DNA of 64,000 nucleotides from contig JAPLRU010000116.1 in NCBI GenBank assembly GCA_026399025.1, positions 28,041-92,040 of the forward strand. Reading direction: 5' to 3'. The position numbers and the translations under genes are program-made. How positions within the stretch are numbered: the stretch's first letter is position 1; each line of letters opens with the position of its first letter. This DNA comes from Methylobacter sp. Its GTDB lineage: Bacteria; Pseudomonadota; Gammaproteobacteria; Methylococcales; Methylomonadaceae. Below the pieces are notes generated by a model. That model was not told where the DNA came from. It searched no databases and saw only the letters and a list, made by a program, of their open reading frames with translations. Below are positions 44,843-54,677 of the stretch, piece after piece.

Positions 44843-45571
44843 CTAAATCTCCACGATCCTATTCCGATCAAATCCGGCTACGATTTTTGTGCCTAAATAC
44901 CCCCGAGGATTGCACAATATCCGTGCGCCGGCGATACGGTAATCCATCGGACTATGGACATGGCCGTGGAACCAAGCCGCAATCTCATATTCATGCAACA
45001 GCGGCTTCAAGTCATTGCAATAAGCCAGTTTCTTAAGCGCAAGAGCGGAACCGTTCCAACTCCATAAAGACGGCGCATGATGGCTTATCACCACCGTTTT
45101 TCCGGCAAAGGGCCGGGCTAATTGCCGCTCCAACCACGCTCTTGAATTTTGATATAAGCGGCTAAACTGCACCGTATCAAAACGCCGTTCGCCGAATTGA
45201 ATGCGCCTGAAGTCGTTTAAAGTTTGGCCTAGGGCTTCGGCTTTTTGATCGCCCTCAATAAACAAATCGGCCCACAGCGTACAGCCTAAAAAACGCACAC
45301 CTTGAACTATAATGCTGTCGTTCTCAAGAAAAGACACCTGACTGCCCGCACATTGATTACGGATTAACTGTAACGTTTGTTGGTATTCATCGGCATAAAA
45401 CTCGTGATTACCGGCCACATAAAGCACCGGTTTATTCAGCGTCTTCAGCCAATCTACTCCTTCGCTACCGACGCCGATATCGCCTGCGGCAATAATCATA
45501 TCGGCGTCATTATCCGGAGCCTCCAGCGAGCCGAACTCCAAATGTATATCTGAAAAATAATTTATCCTCAC
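44843..45571 (-). CDS. Calcineurin-like metallophosphoesterase
   Basis: A 242-residue single-domain metallophosphoesterase. The metal ligands are visible in order: D-I-H in YFSDIHLEFGSLE, G-D in IIAAGDIGVGSEG, G-N-H-E in YVAGNHEFYADEY, H in VVISHHAPSLWS and G-H-x-H in AAWFHGHVHSPMDY. The substrate (nucleotide, nucleic acid or phosphoester) cannot be read from sequence. It begins with GTG at 45571; no nearby ATG is in frame. It lies 96 bases upstream of ptuA on the same strand and could be an accessory of that defence pair or simply a neighbour. It is divergent from ispG. Confidence 0.85.
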   Translation of the reverse strand: MRINYFSDIHLEFGSLEAPDNDADMIIAAGDIGVGSEGVDWLKTLNKPVLYVAGNHEFYADEYQQTLQLIRNQCAGSQVSFLENDSIIVQGVRFLGCTLWADLFIEGDQKAEALGQTLNDFRRIQFGERRFDTVQFSRLYQNSRAWLERQLARPFAGKTVVISHHAPSLWSWNGSALALKKLAYCNDLKPLLHEYEIAAWFHGHVHSPMDYRIAGARILCNPRGYLGTKIVAGFDRNRIVEI

Positions 45572-45656
45572 ACTAGCTCTACTTAATGACCTGTATCGGC
45601 GTATAATTTAACAACATTCTTCACGATAACTGTAACCTTTTCCCAAAAGATTTTGT

Positions 45657-46874
45657 ATGTCTATCAGCCTTAGAAAAATCACCCATCAAGTTTTAATCGG
45701 CGATGTTAAAGTCGGCGGCGGCGCGCCTATCGTGGTTCAGTCGATGACCAATACCGATACCGCCAATGTTACCGCAACCGTTAATCAAATCATCGAACTG
45801 GCAGCCGCCGGTTCCGAGCTGGTTCGTATTACCGTCAACTCGGAAGAAGCCGCCCAAGCGGTGGCTGAAATCCGTAATCAATTGGATAAAAAAGGCAATT
45901 CGACGCCGATTGTCGGCGACTTCCATTTTAACGGCCATAAGCTGCTGGAAAAATACCCGGATTGCGCCCAGGCCTTGGACAAATACCGTATTAATCCGGG
46001 CAACGTAGGCCGCGGTAAAAGCCGCGATCCGCAATTTCAGCAAATGATTGAATTCGCCTGTCAATACGACAAGCCGGTGCGCATCGGCGTCAACGGCGGC
46101 AGTTTGGATCAAGCGGTGTTGACGCGTTTACTGGATGAAAACAGGAGCTTGCAAACACCCGAACCTTTGGCCGCCGTCACCCGCAAAGCCATCGTGCTGT
46201 CCGCACTGGAAAGCGCCGCTAAAGCCGAAGAACTGGGCCTTGGCAAAAACAAAATCATCCTGTCCTGCAAGATCAGCAATGTGCAGGAACTGATCAATAT
46301 CTATCAGGATCTTTCCAGCCGTTGCGACTACGCCTTGCATCTGGGCTTGACCGAGGCGGGCATGGGCTCCAAAGGCATCGTCTCTTCGGCCGCCGCGTTA
46401 TCGGTATTAATGCAGCAAGGCATCGGCGACACCATCCGCATTTCGCTGACCCCCGAACCCGGCGCTTCCAGAACCCAGGAAGTGATTGTCGGCCAGGAAA
46501 TTTTGCAAACCATGGGCTTTCGTTCCTTCACTCCGATGGTTATCTCCTGCCCCGGTTGCGGCCGCACCACCAGCGATTATTTCCAGAAACTGGCGATGGA
46601 TATTCAAAGCTATTTGCGCGATCAAATGCCGGTCTGGCGTACTCAATATCCGGGCGTTGAAACCATGGAGGTGGCAGTGATGGGCTGCGTCGTGAATGGT
46701 CCGGGCGAAAGTAAAAGTGCCAATATCGGCATCAGCTTGCCCGGCACCGGCGAATCCCCGGTGGCGCCGGTTTATGAAGACGGCGAAAAAACCGTCACGC
46801 TGAAAGGCGACCGAATCGCCGAAGAATTTCAGGAAATCGTGCAGCGTTACATTGAAACGCATTACGCGCCGTAA
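45657..46874 (+). CDS. ispG: 4-hydroxy-3-methylbut-2-en-1-yl diphosphate synthase (IspG/GcpE)
   Basis: A 405-residue 4Fe-4S enzyme of the MEP isoprenoid pathway. It opens [20 protein letters not shown] and shows [42 protein letters not shown] and [20 protein letters not shown]. Cluster ligands are in [14 protein letters not shown] and in [20 protein letters not shown]. The length is that of the bacterial flavodoxin-dependent form. It is divergent from the metallophosphoesterase and convergent with tolC across a shared hairpin. Confidence 0.96.
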   Translation: MSISLRKITHQVLIGDVKVGGGAPIVVQSMTNTDTANVTATVNQIIELAAAGSELVRITVNSEEAAQAVAEIRNQLDKKGNSTPIVGDFHFNGHKLLEKYPDCAQALDKYRINPGNVGRGKSRDPQFQQMIEFACQYDKPVRIGVNGGSLDQAVLTRLLDENRSLQTPEPLAAVTRKAIVLSALESAAKAEELGLGKNKIILSCKISNVQELINIYQDLSSRCDYALHLGLTEAGMGSKGIVSSAAALSVLMQQGIGDTIRISLTPEPGASRTQEVIVGQEILQTMGFRSFTPMVISCPGCGRTTSDYFQKLAMDIQSYLRDQMPVWRTQYPGVETMEVAVMGCVVNGPGESKSANIGISLPGTGESPVAPVYEDGEKTVTLKGDRIAEEFQEIVQRYIETHYAP

Positions 46875-46880
46875 ACGCTA

Positions 46881-46933
46881 TCGGCGACGGGCCGTTGGAG
46901 CTTATCCGGCTCATCCGCCCCGCCCGTCGCCGA
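46881..46933. terminator. Hairpin between convergent ispG and tolC
   Basis: Perfect 11-bp arms tcggcgacggg and cccgtcgccga enclose about 31 bases containing further pairing (ccgttgg, ccggctcatccg). T runs are weak on both sides, so termination may be only partial. Confidence 0.5.
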
Positions 46934-46935
46934 GT

Positions 46936-48312
46936 TTATTGCAAGCCGTCCGAATCCCTTCTCTTTGCAGCGGAGCCTGCTACCAATAAGCGGTTTATCT
47001 GTTCAAGATCTTCCTGTGTAAGACTGCTGGAGGCTTGTTTCAGCTTAATGCCGTTCAGTAAGTAATCGTAGCGAGTGCGCGAATAGTCCCGTTTAGCCCG
47101 ATACAAATTTCTTTGCTCCGCCAGTACGTCAACCAATGTCCGGACCCCGACGTCAAAACCCGCCTCAGTCGATTGCACGGCGATTTCAGCGGAGCTTACG
47201 GCGGTTTTTAAGGCTTCTACACGACTGATGCTGGTGGTGATGCCGCGATAGGCGTCTTTTACCTGGCGCTTTACCGCTCTTTTCGTGGCCGTTAAATATT
47301 CTTTAGCCTGATCGTATTTAAATCGGGCTTGCTCGGTTCTGGAGTTTACAGCGCCGCCTTCATATAAAGGCACATTTAAGCGCAAGCCTACAATTTCCGT
47401 ATCGCCTTGTAGACCGAACTTGCTGCTGGTGTCGTATTGACCGAAAGAAGCGGTCAAATCCAGTTTGGGTAAATGTCCGCTACGTTGCAAATCGATTGTT
47501 TTCCGGGAAAACTCCAGCTGATTAAACGCCGAAACGATACCGAAATTACCCACTTCGGCGGCATCGCTCCAGGCGGCTATATTATCCGGCTCCGGCCTGA
47601 CTAACGGAATTTTCTCGCCCAGACTGTTCAGTTTAATGTCTTGCTCACCGATAATTTCGGTTAAGGCTTCTTTTTGGTTATCCACATCATTAGACGCTTC
47701 AATTTCACCGGCGGTTGCGCTATCGAAAGCGGCTTGCGCTTCACGAGCTTCGGTAATGTCGGTCAAACCAATGTCATACCGTTGCTTGGCCTGCTCAAGC
47801 TGCCTGGCAATCGCCTGTTTTTCCGAACGGCTGAATTCAAGATTGTCCTCGGCGGATAATACATTGAAATAAGCATCGGCAATTTTGACCATTAAGCGTT
47901 GCAGTTCAGTTTGGTAATCCGCTTCGGCTTGAGCAATTTGGTTGTCGGCTTGGCTTAGCTGTATCCAATGATCCCAATGGAACAACGGCTGGGTTAAATT
48001 CACCGTAAGCGATTGGTCTGAATACTTCTGTATACCGCTCCCTTGATAAGTTGCCCTGTTGTTATTTAAGCGATCCAGACTGCTCATACCTGTCGCTGAG
48101 ACATTCGGTAGAAAATTAGCCACATTTTGGTTTCTTGCTTCGCCAATGGCGAGCTGATTGGCATGGGCTTGTTTTAGAACGGGATCGTTTTGTAACGCCA
48201 GTTCATAGATGTCCAACAGATCCTGAGCGTGTATAACCGGTGAAATTCCGGTAAAAAAAACGATAAGAAAGAGGGATAAATAATGTGGTGTAACCTGCTT
48301 GCTCATACTCAT
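46936..48312 (-). CDS. tolC: TolC family outer-membrane channel protein
   Basis: A 458-residue outer-membrane export duct for type I secretion and drug efflux. The signal peptide ends near ISPVIHAQ, followed by the family's DLLDIYELALQNDPVLKQAH. Two repeats of outer-membrane efflux helices and strands follow (AIARQLEQAKQRYDIGLTDI and EYLTATKRAVKRQVKDAYRG, then VGVRTLVDVLAEQRNLY). The TolC-specific YELALQNDP and RVEALK-type coiled segments favour TolC over CusC-like proteins. No periplasmic adaptor or ABC exporter is adjacent, as usual for tolC. Confidence 0.9.
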   Translation of the reverse strand: MSMSKQVTPHYLSLFLIVFFTGISPVIHAQDLLDIYELALQNDPVLKQAHANQLAIGEARNQNVANFLPNVSATGMSSLDRLNNNRATYQGSGIQKYSDQSLTVNLTQPLFHWDHWIQLSQADNQIAQAEADYQTELQRLMVKIADAYFNVLSAEDNLEFSRSEKQAIARQLEQAKQRYDIGLTDITEAREAQAAFDSATAGEIEASNDVDNQKEALTEIIGEQDIKLNSLGEKIPLVRPEPDNIAAWSDAAEVGNFGIVSAFNQLEFSRKTIDLQRSGHLPKLDLTASFGQYDTSSKFGLQGDTEIVGLRLNVPLYEGGAVNSRTEQARFKYDQAKEYLTATKRAVKRQVKDAYRGITTSISRVEALKTAVSSAEIAVQSTEAGFDVGVRTLVDVLAEQRNLYRAKRDYSRTRYDYLLNGIKLKQASSSLTQEDLEQINRLLVAGSAAKRRDSDGLQ

Positions 48313-48345
48313 TGATATGCAATTTTAATTTCTGTGCTTAATACT

Positions 48346-48432
48346 CTACATTAGACAATGTATTAAGTTATTTGCTTGCTGACGATAGCGGCGTAACGAT
48401 TCCAGTTTTTGCTCGACTACTTCCCGATCCAT
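48346..48432 (-). pseudogene. Truncated HepT (HEPN toxin) remnant
   Basis: The frame opens with ATG inside the last codons of the nucleotidyltransferase gene and reads MDREVVEQKLESLRRYRQQA, then stops after 28 residues. This is the usual N terminus of HepT/HEPN toxins that follow MntA antitoxins with the same overlap. The rest of the roughly 135-residue toxin, including the catalytic R-x4-6-H motif, is missing. The tolC control region begins where it ends, so the gene was cut by deletion. Confidence 0.7.
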
Positions 48433-48839
48433 GCCATCCGCCTTTCTGCAAGTAATCGGGTTCGGTACGGCATAAAATCTGCCTGCTCAAACACATGCCG
48501 GCTAATCAACTCGCCGTATAAAGTATCGCTACCCAATATTCTCCTGCCATACCGCAGTATTTGCCCAAGCAATGGCTCAGATACCCGTTTCAAATCAATC
48601 AAATCGATAGGCCGCCCCGTACAATCGGCGAATGCGCCGATCAACGCTATTTTTTGATCGGCAGTTAAAGCGTGTTTCGCGGCAACGGCTATATCCAGAT
48701 CACTGTCCGCACGCTGACGGCCTAAGGCAACAGAACCGAATAATATGGCCAGAACAATATCGGGAAAATCCGCCAACACCCTTTTGATTTGCACATCAAT
48801 CGTCTGTGGTTGTTTAGATTCGGCTTCTATTAGTGTCAC
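48417..48839 (-). CDS. MNT-family nucleotidyltransferase (MntA-like antitoxin)
   Basis: A 140-residue minimal nucleotidyltransferase. The polymerase-beta motif LFGSVALGRQRADSDLDIAV carries the G-S-x10-D-x-D signature needed for metal and ATP binding, so catalysis is plausible. RPIDLIDLKRVSEPLLGQIL follows as in MntA. In MntA/HepT modules this enzyme AMPylates and silences the HEPN toxin. Here the downstream toxin is truncated after 28 residues, so the enzyme appears orphaned. It lies between tolC and a PD-(D/E)XK gene, all on the minus strand. Confidence 0.82.
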   Translation of the reverse strand: MTLIEAESKQPQTIDVQIKRVLADFPDIVLAILFGSVALGRQRADSDLDIAVAAKHALTADQKIALIGAFADCTGRPIDLIDLKRVSEPLLGQILRYGRRILGSDTLYGELISRHVFEQADFMPYRTRLLAERRMAWIGK

Positions 48840-48872
48840 CGGTTTATCACCTTAGCTGAACGACTTGCTTCA

Positions 48873-49463
48873 TCACAACACCATCAGATTTTCGGCGCAG
48901 TCGGTATGCACCACCTTGCCGCTGCGTTGCATCACAAAAAAACCGCGCGCCAAGGCCTTGCTTTTTGCATCGTTATTAATGTGAAACGAAGCAATTGCGC
49001 CGTAAAGTTTATAGTTGTTGTAGACCGGAAACAGTTTTTTAAAATTCCGCATTTTGCGTTCCAGCTTATCCAAATCATTTTCATGCGCTTTGTACTTCAC
49101 TTCAATAATGCCAACCGCTTCCCCATTGGTCATCACCAAATCATATTCTTCTTGAATGTGTCCCCGATGTTTTTGCATGTTTTTGGTAATGTCATCAAAA
49201 TGAATCGGGCCCAGATGCGCATCATCGACCAAACTGTTGAAAAAAAACTCTTCCGCAACATCGCCTTGATTATTAGTCACGCCGCCAACTTGAATACCGA
49301 TGTTTTTTAGCGTCTGATCGGTGCGTTTCATTTGTTCATCGGTCCGTTTCATTTGCTCATCGGTTTCTTTTTGAGCAACAAATAAACTCGCAATGTGCTC
49401 ATCGGTTTTTTGCTGGGCAATCGCCAAGCTCGCCACCAATGTTTTCAGTTCTTCGTCAGTCAT
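48873..49463 (-). CDS. Coiled-coil protein with PD-(D/E)XK nuclease-like domain
   Basis: A 196-residue protein. An N-terminal heptad region contains near-perfect seven-residue repeats (TDEQMKRTDEQMKRTDQ). The following globular part has an acidic/lysine pattern EEYDLVMTNGEAVGIIEVKY then K, in which D and E-x-K fit the PD-(D/E)XK nuclease core. I chose the ATG at 49463 (MTDEELKTLV) because the codons before it, up to 49598, overlap unrelated gene debris. Similar coiled-coil plus nuclease-like proteins are common in cyanobacteria and other bacteria rich in accessory genes, but their role is unknown. Confidence 0.7.
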   Translation of the reverse strand: MTDEELKTLVASLAIAQQKTDEHIASLFVAQKETDEQMKRTDEQMKRTDQTLKNIGIQVGGVTNNQGDVAEEFFFNSLVDDAHLGPIHFDDITKNMQKHRGHIQEEYDLVMTNGEAVGIIEVKYKAHENDLDKLERKMRNFKKLFPVYNNYKLYGAIASFHINNDAKSKALARGFFVMQRSGKVVHTDCAENLMVL

Positions 49464-49599
49464 TGCAATAGCTCCACTTAAAATCATACTTAATTGTAAC
49501 ACAACAAAAAATTGCCAGGCCCCGGAGCACAAGGAAAGGCCTGGCTTGACATCCTCGGCGGAAGTCTCGCGGACGAAACGAAAAATCGGCGTGACCAAT

Positions 49600-49740
49600 C
49601 GCTTTCTTAAAGTAGGCGATGGTTTCCTTCAAACCATCCTCCAGCGCCACTTTAGGGCTCTGGAGAATGGTTCCGAGCAGGCTTGTGCTGACGCGGACTA
49701 TCGGCAACGGCTTAAAGATCGGTTTGGAACTTTTCAACTC
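49600..49740 (-). pseudogene. Remnant of a nucleotide-sugar epimerase/decarboxylase C terminus
   Basis: Within the 322-base gap before acnB, the minus strand encodes SKPIFKPLP and, after small frame disturbances, PKVALEDGLKETIAYFKKA. These are the closing segments of UDP-glucuronate decarboxylase-like SDR proteins (pattern FKPLPxDDPxQR ... PKVxLEEGLxxTIxYF). The middle is in another frame (DSPRQHKP). No other part of the gene remains. It is probably a decayed fragment. Confidence 0.5.
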
Positions 49741-49785
49741 GAAAATTTTAGTTAGAGACAAAAGCCGTCATTCAAGCGCCTAACC

Positions 49786-52389
49786 CTATGCGTCCCCGGC
49801 AGCCTTTTCCCGGTAACTGTCCATCCGGTCGAAATTCAAGTAACGATAAGTATCCTCGGCGGTTTCGTTAATCTGTCCCGCATAATGCATATATTCGTCA
49901 AACGTCGGAATTTTGCCCAAAATCGAACACACCGCGGCCAGTTCGGCCGACGACAAATACACATTCGCGCCATTGCCCAAACGGTTAGGAAAGTTACGCG
50001 TCGAGGTCGAAACCACGGTCGCATTCTCGGCGACCCGCGCCTGATTGCCCATGCATAACGAACAACCCGGCATTTCGGTGCGCGCTCCGGCATTACCGAA
50101 GGTGTCGTAATAACCTTCTTCGGTTAACTGGCTTTGATCCATTTTGGTCGGCGGCGCGACCCATAATTGGGTCGGCAATTTGCTGTGGTGTTTTTCCAGC
50201 AATTTACCGGCGGCGCGGAAATGGCCGATATTGGTCATGCAGGAGCCTAAAAACACTTCGTCGATTTTAGTCCCGGCCACCGCCGACAGCGTTTTTACGT
50301 CGTCCGGATCGTTCGGACAGGCCAATAACGGTTCTTTGATTTCATTCATATCGATGTCGATGATTGCAAAATATTCGGCATCGGCGTCGGGCGTCAGCAA
50401 AACCGGATTCGCCAGCCAATCTTGCATCGCTTTGATGCGGCGCTCTATCGTGCGCACATCGCCGTAACCTTCGGCAATCATCCATTTCAATAAAGCGATA
50501 TTGGAATTCAAATATTCGCGGATCGGCGCTTCATTCAAACGCACCGTGCAACCGCCGGCGGAACGTTCCGCCGACGCGTCGGACAGTTCAAAAGCCTGCT
50601 CGACTTTTAAATCCGGCAAGCCTTCGATTTCCAGGATGCGACCGGAGAACACATTCTTTTTGCCCTGTTTTTCAACCGTCAGCAAGCCGCGCTGTATCGC
50701 GACGTAAGGAATCGCATTAACCAAATCGCGCAGAGTAATGCCCGGCTGCATTTCGCCTTTAAAGCGAACTAAAACCGATTCCGGCATATCCAGCGGCATC
50801 ACGCCGGTTGCGGCGGCAAACGCAACCAAGCCGGAACCGGCCGGAAAGGAAATACCGATAGGGAAGCGGGTATGCGAGTCGCCGCCGGTGCCGACCGTAT
50901 CCGGCAACAGCATCCGGTTTAGCCAGGAATGGATAATGCCGTCGCCGGGACGCAACGACACCCCTCCCCGGTTCATAATAAAATCCGGCAGCGTGTGCTG
51001 CATGGTGACATCGATCGGCTTCGGATACGCCGCGGTATGGCAAAACGATTGCAAGACCAAGTCGGCTGAAAAGCCCAAACAAGCCAGATCTTTCAGTTCG
51101 TCACGGGTCATCGGCCCGGTGGTATCCTGCGAACCCACGGTGGTCATGCGCGGTTCGCAGTAGGTATTCGGACGAACGCCAGCGACGCCACACGCTTGGC
51201 CAACCATTTTCTGCGCTAAGGTAAAGCCTTTGCCGCTGTCTTCGGCGGCAACCGGACGGCAAAAAACCGTGGATGCAGGCAAGCCCAGCATCTTACGCGC
51301 ACGGTCGGTTAAACCCCGGCCGATAATCAACGGAATGCGGCCGCCGGCGCGGACTTCGTCCAGGATCACATCGGTTTTCAATGCGAATGTGCAAATCAGC
51401 TCACCGTTATCGTGACGCTTAACTTCGCCCGCATACGGATAAATATCGATCACATCGCCCATCGCCAGCCGGCTCACATCGCATTCGAAAGGCAATGCGC
51501 CCGAGTCTTCCATAGTGTTGAAGAAAATCGGCGCGATTTTTCCGCCGATGCAAACGCCGCCTTCGCGCTTATTGGGAATATACGGAATATCGTTGCCCAT
51601 AAACCATAACACCGAATTAGTCGCCGATTTGCGCGAAGAGCCGGTACCGACCACATCGCCGACATAAGCGACCGGAAAGCCTTTTTGCTTGAGTTTAACG
51701 ATTTGTTGCTCGGCGTTGCTAATGCCTTCGCGCGGCATAAGCAACATGGCTTTAGCATGTAACGGGATGTCGGGACGCGACCACGCATCCGGCGCCGGTG
51801 ACAAGTCGTCGGTATTGGTTTCGCCGGTGACTTTAAATACGGTGACGGTCAGTTTTTCGGGCATTTTAGGCTTGTTAGTGAACCATTCGGCTTCCGCCCA
51901 GGAATTGAGCACCTGTTTGGCGAAAAGATTTCCGGCATCGGCTTTTTCCTGAACATCGTGAAAAGCGTCGAATATCAGCAAAGTATGAGACAGCGCTTTA
52001 GCGGCAATGGGCGCCAAGGCTTCGTCATCCAGTAATTGGATTAACGGTGCGATGTTATAACCGCCCAGCATGGTGCCCAGCAGTTCGGTCGCGCGCGCCG
52101 CATCCAGAATCGGCGAAGCGATTTCGCCTTTTGCAATAGCGGTGAGAAATCCGGCTTTAACATAAGCCGCCTCGTCAACACCGGCGGGAACACGGTTTGT
52201 CAGCAGGTCGAGGATGAACTCTTCCTCGTCAACTGTTTGGATTGCTCTACCTCCTTCATCATACAAGTCACTAGCAGGCGGTTGTTTGATCAGCTCAACC
52301 AAAGCGGCGACTTGTTCAGCGTCAAGCGGTTTGGGTACGATGCCTTCGGCGGCGCGTTCTGCTACGTGTTTACGGTATTGTTCTAGCAT
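49786..52389 (-). CDS. acnB: Bifunctional aconitate hydratase B
   Basis: An 867-residue 4Fe-4S aconitase of the B type, which isomerises citrate to isocitrate and usually also handles 2-methylisocitrate. The N-terminal HEAT-like domain opens [20 protein letters not shown]. The swivel domain, unlike AcnA, lies before the catalytic domains. Cluster cysteines lie in [20 protein letters not shown] and in [34 protein letters not shown] and [11 protein letters not shown] are further active-site motifs. Length equals E. coli AcnB (865). It stands alone. Confidence 0.97.
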   Translation of the reverse strand: MLEQYRKHVAERAAEGIVPKPLDAEQVAALVELIKQPPASDLYDEGGRAIQTVDEEEFILDLLTNRVPAGVDEAAYVKAGFLTAIAKGEIASPILDAARATELLGTMLGGYNIAPLIQLLDDEALAPIAAKALSHTLLIFDAFHDVQEKADAGNLFAKQVLNSWAEAEWFTNKPKMPEKLTVTVFKVTGETNTDDLSPAPDAWSRPDIPLHAKAMLLMPREGISNAEQQIVKLKQKGFPVAYVGDVVGTGSSRKSATNSVLWFMGNDIPYIPNKREGGVCIGGKIAPIFFNTMEDSGALPFECDVSRLAMGDVIDIYPYAGEVKRHDNGELICTFALKTDVILDEVRAGGRIPLIIGRGLTDRARKMLGLPASTVFCRPVAAEDSGKGFTLAQKMVGQACGVAGVRPNTYCEPRMTTVGSQDTTGPMTRDELKDLACLGFSADLVLQSFCHTAAYPKPIDVTMQHTLPDFIMNRGGVSLRPGDGIIHSWLNRMLLPDTVGTGGDSHTRFPIGISFPAGSGLVAFAAATGVMPLDMPESVLVRFKGEMQPGITLRDLVNAIPYVAIQRGLLTVEKQGKKNVFSGRILEIEGLPDLKVEQAFELSDASAERSAGGCTVRLNEAPIREYLNSNIALLKWMIAEGYGDVRTIERRIKAMQDWLANPVLLTPDADAEYFAIIDIDMNEIKEPLLACPNDPDDVKTLSAVAGTKIDEVFLGSCMTNIGHFRAAGKLLEKHHSKLPTQLWVAPPTKMDQSQLTEEGYYDTFGNAGARTEMPGCSLCMGNQARVAENATVVSTSTRNFPNRLGNGANVYLSSAELAAVCSILGKIPTFDEYMHYAGQINETAEDTYRYLNFDRMDSYREKAAGDA

Positions 52390-52463
52390 GAGGAAATTCC
52401 TTTGGGATTGTTTAAAACAGGGTTAGACGATGCCTAGGAACACTGCAAGTGTCCCCTTAACGG

Positions 52464-52640
52464 CTAAACACGGCTCCGATTTTCTTCGCGGGCTACGGTT
52501 TGCACTTTATCAATCATCGCTTCGGACGGCTCGCAGAATTCATTGCTTTCGCCGGGTTTAATCGGCATCCGGAAAAGGGCGTAGCGTGAAGAACGCTGCT
52601 TATCGGGAGGAGGGTCACGGAGGGATGCTCTGAAAATAAG
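52464..52640 (-). pseudogene. Fragment resembling a MazF/PemK-type toxin C terminus
   Basis: In the 458-base gap between acnB and the TpsB gene, a minus-strand frame without a proper start reads RSSRYALFRMPIKPGES, then EPSEAMIDKVQTVAREENRS. The run P-S-x-x-M-x-D-K-x-Q-T-V is like the closing part of PemK-family proteins. The first half is absent. I see nothing else in the gap apart from the space needed for two divergent promoters. The assignment is tentative. Confidence 0.35.
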
Positions 52641-52847
52641 TTACAGCCAACATTCTAATGCAATACCACGGGCATCTCAACGAAAGCCTTTCCGCTCATT
52701 TACCGGTATCCTGCGCTTAAGCGATTTGATTCCGATCCCTTCCTGTGCATAATCGGATGTTACGGTTTCCCGGTATTTTTACATATTGCTTTAGAATAAC
52801 GCGCCATGAGCCGATAAGCCCCAAAATTTACATATGACGGTACCTCA

Positions 52848-54566
52848 GTGTTTATAACCCAAAAACGATTCCAAGCCACTCTCGCAACACTCTTGTTTAT
52901 CGGCTACACGCAATCGGCTTGGGCCGTAGACGGTGCGGAAGCGATGGATCGGCCCAGTGCGCGCCCCTTGTTAGCGCCGGATTACAGCCCTACCCGCGGG
53001 TCGGATAACTTCAATTTGCCGCCGGTTCCCGACTCGGTCGGGCAAAATAACGATCATCGAATACTGTCGGTCAAACAGATCGTTATTGACGGCAACAGCG
53101 TGTTTCCCGAACAGGATTTGCAAGCGATAACGCATCCCTACCGGCAACGCGACGTTTCTATCGCCGAACTGGAAGAGCTGCGGCTAAAACTCACCCATTA
53201 TTATATCGATCACGGCTACGTCAATTCCGGTGCCACCCTTGCCGCCGACGCTTTCAACAACGGCGAGCTTCATATCAAAATCGTCGAAGGCCGCCTCGAT
53301 CAAGTGCGGGTAAAAGGATTGGATGGCTTACGCGAAGGCTACGTGACCCATCGTCTATCCGACGGGCCGGACGCGCCTTTTAATCTGCAAACATTGCAGG
53401 ACAACTATCAATTGCTGCTGTCCGATCCGCTGATCAGCCGGATGAACGGCCGTATTCTGCCCGGAACAACACCGGGCCACAGCATTCTGGATGTCGATGT
53501 CACCCGCGCCCAGCCTTACCGGCTCAGCTTGTTCGGCAACAATCAGCGCCCGCCGTCAATCGGAGCGGAGGCTTTCGGCCTGAACGGGCTATTGCATAAT
53601 CTGACCGGCTTGGGCGACACACTCGACTTCACTTATATTACCAGCGCCGGTTCCGACCGTTACGCGGGCGGCTTCACTGTGCCGGTCAGCGACTGGGGTA
53701 CACAGGCGTTTTTTCATTTCGACGAAGGCGATGCGATGGTTCTGGAGCAACCGATCCGCCAACTCGACATCAAAAGCCAAGTGCATAGCCTTGAAGGCGG
53801 CATTAGTCATCTGTTCCTCAACACTTTACGCCAACGCCTGAATCTAGGAGTCATGCTGGCCCTGCGCGAAAACCAGACCACCCTGCTCGGCAGCCCTTTC
53901 TCGTTTGTGCCCGGCGAGCCGAGCGGGCGCAATCAAGCAACCGTATGGCGACTGTTCCAGGACTACACGCAACGTTGGGATAATCATGCGCTGGCGTTCC
54001 GCTCCACTTTCAGCGTCGGTATGAATGCGCTGGGTGCCACGCCGGAGCGTCCGGTGCCGAGCAACTTTCTCAGCCAGTATCGGCACTATCAGGACAGCGA
54101 GTTTTTCGCTTGGTTGGGACAAGCGCAATATGCCTGGCGAATGTTCGACAACGGCAGCCAATTTGTGCTGCGCGGCAACGCCCAATTTAGCGACGAAGCG
54201 TTATTGCCGCTGGAACGCATTGCCGTCGGCGGGTTGAATACAGTGCGCGGCTATCGGGAAAATCAGTTGGTGCGCGATCAAGGCTACAGCGTATCGACGG
54301 AATTCCATTTACCCCTGATCGGCGGCGCCGACCCTAAAGCCATACACCATTTGACGCTGATCCCGTTCATCGATTACGGCGAAGCCTGGAATCACGGCGA
54401 ACAAGCCGTAGCGCTGTTTTCGGTCGGAGCCGGTTTCGAATGGCAACTCAAACCGGTGACGATCGAATTCTATTACGGTTATGCTTTAAACAAAGCCAAA
54501 CCGCAACAAACAGGCGATTTACAAGATGACGGCCTGCATTTTAGAGCGCGCTGGGATGTGTTTTAA
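52848..54566 (+). CDS. Two-partner secretion transporter (TpsB, ShlB/FhaC family)
   Basis: A 572-residue outer-membrane Omp85-type transporter that exports a large TpsA protein. The signal peptide ends near QSAWA. Two POTRA domains follow (LSVKQIVIDGNSVFPEQDLQ, then LRLKLTHYYIDHGYVNSGAT). The beta-barrel has the conserved VAVGGLNTVRGYRENQLVRD (VRGY loop) and ends FRARWDVF with a terminal aromatic residue. The start is GTG at 52848; no in-frame ATG precedes the signal peptide. No TpsA gene (with its TPS domain) lies within the window on either side, so the substrate is encoded elsewhere or lost. Confidence 0.9.
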   Translation: MFITQKRFQATLATLLFIGYTQSAWAVDGAEAMDRPSARPLLAPDYSPTRGSDNFNLPPVPDSVGQNNDHRILSVKQIVIDGNSVFPEQDLQAITHPYRQRDVSIAELEELRLKLTHYYIDHGYVNSGATLAADAFNNGELHIKIVEGRLDQVRVKGLDGLREGYVTHRLSDGPDAPFNLQTLQDNYQLLLSDPLISRMNGRILPGTTPGHSILDVDVTRAQPYRLSLFGNNQRPPSIGAEAFGLNGLLHNLTGLGDTLDFTYITSAGSDRYAGGFTVPVSDWGTQAFFHFDEGDAMVLEQPIRQLDIKSQVHSLEGGISHLFLNTLRQRLNLGVMLALRENQTTLLGSPFSFVPGEPSGRNQATVWRLFQDYTQRWDNHALAFRSTFSVGMNALGATPERPVPSNFLSQYRHYQDSEFFAWLGQAQYAWRMFDNGSQFVLRGNAQFSDEALLPLERIAVGGLNTVRGYRENQLVRDQGYSVSTEFHLPLIGGADPKAIHHLTLIPFIDYGEAWNHGEQAVALFSVGAGFEWQLKPVTIEFYYGYALNKAKPQQTGDLQDDGLHFRARWDVF

Positions 54567-54620
54567 AAGGCAACTCGCAATGAATAAACGACACGATAAA
54601 TGCTATCGCCAGACTTTGCT

Positions 54621-54638
54621 ATCGTTCCCACGCTCCGG
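54621..54638. repeat. Truncated REP-like element
   Basis: atcgttcccacgctccgg matches one arm of the double palindrome at 20151-20239 and then diverges. Confidence 0.6.
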
Positions 54639-54677
54639 AGGCCGTGAAAGTATTCGTTTTAGAACAAAATCAAAAGC

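Noticed and set aside
49463..49598. Longer start for the coiled-coil nuclease-like protein
   Set aside because: The extra 45 codons run through repeat or gene debris and do not resemble an N-terminal domain; the ATG at 49463 is at the natural start.
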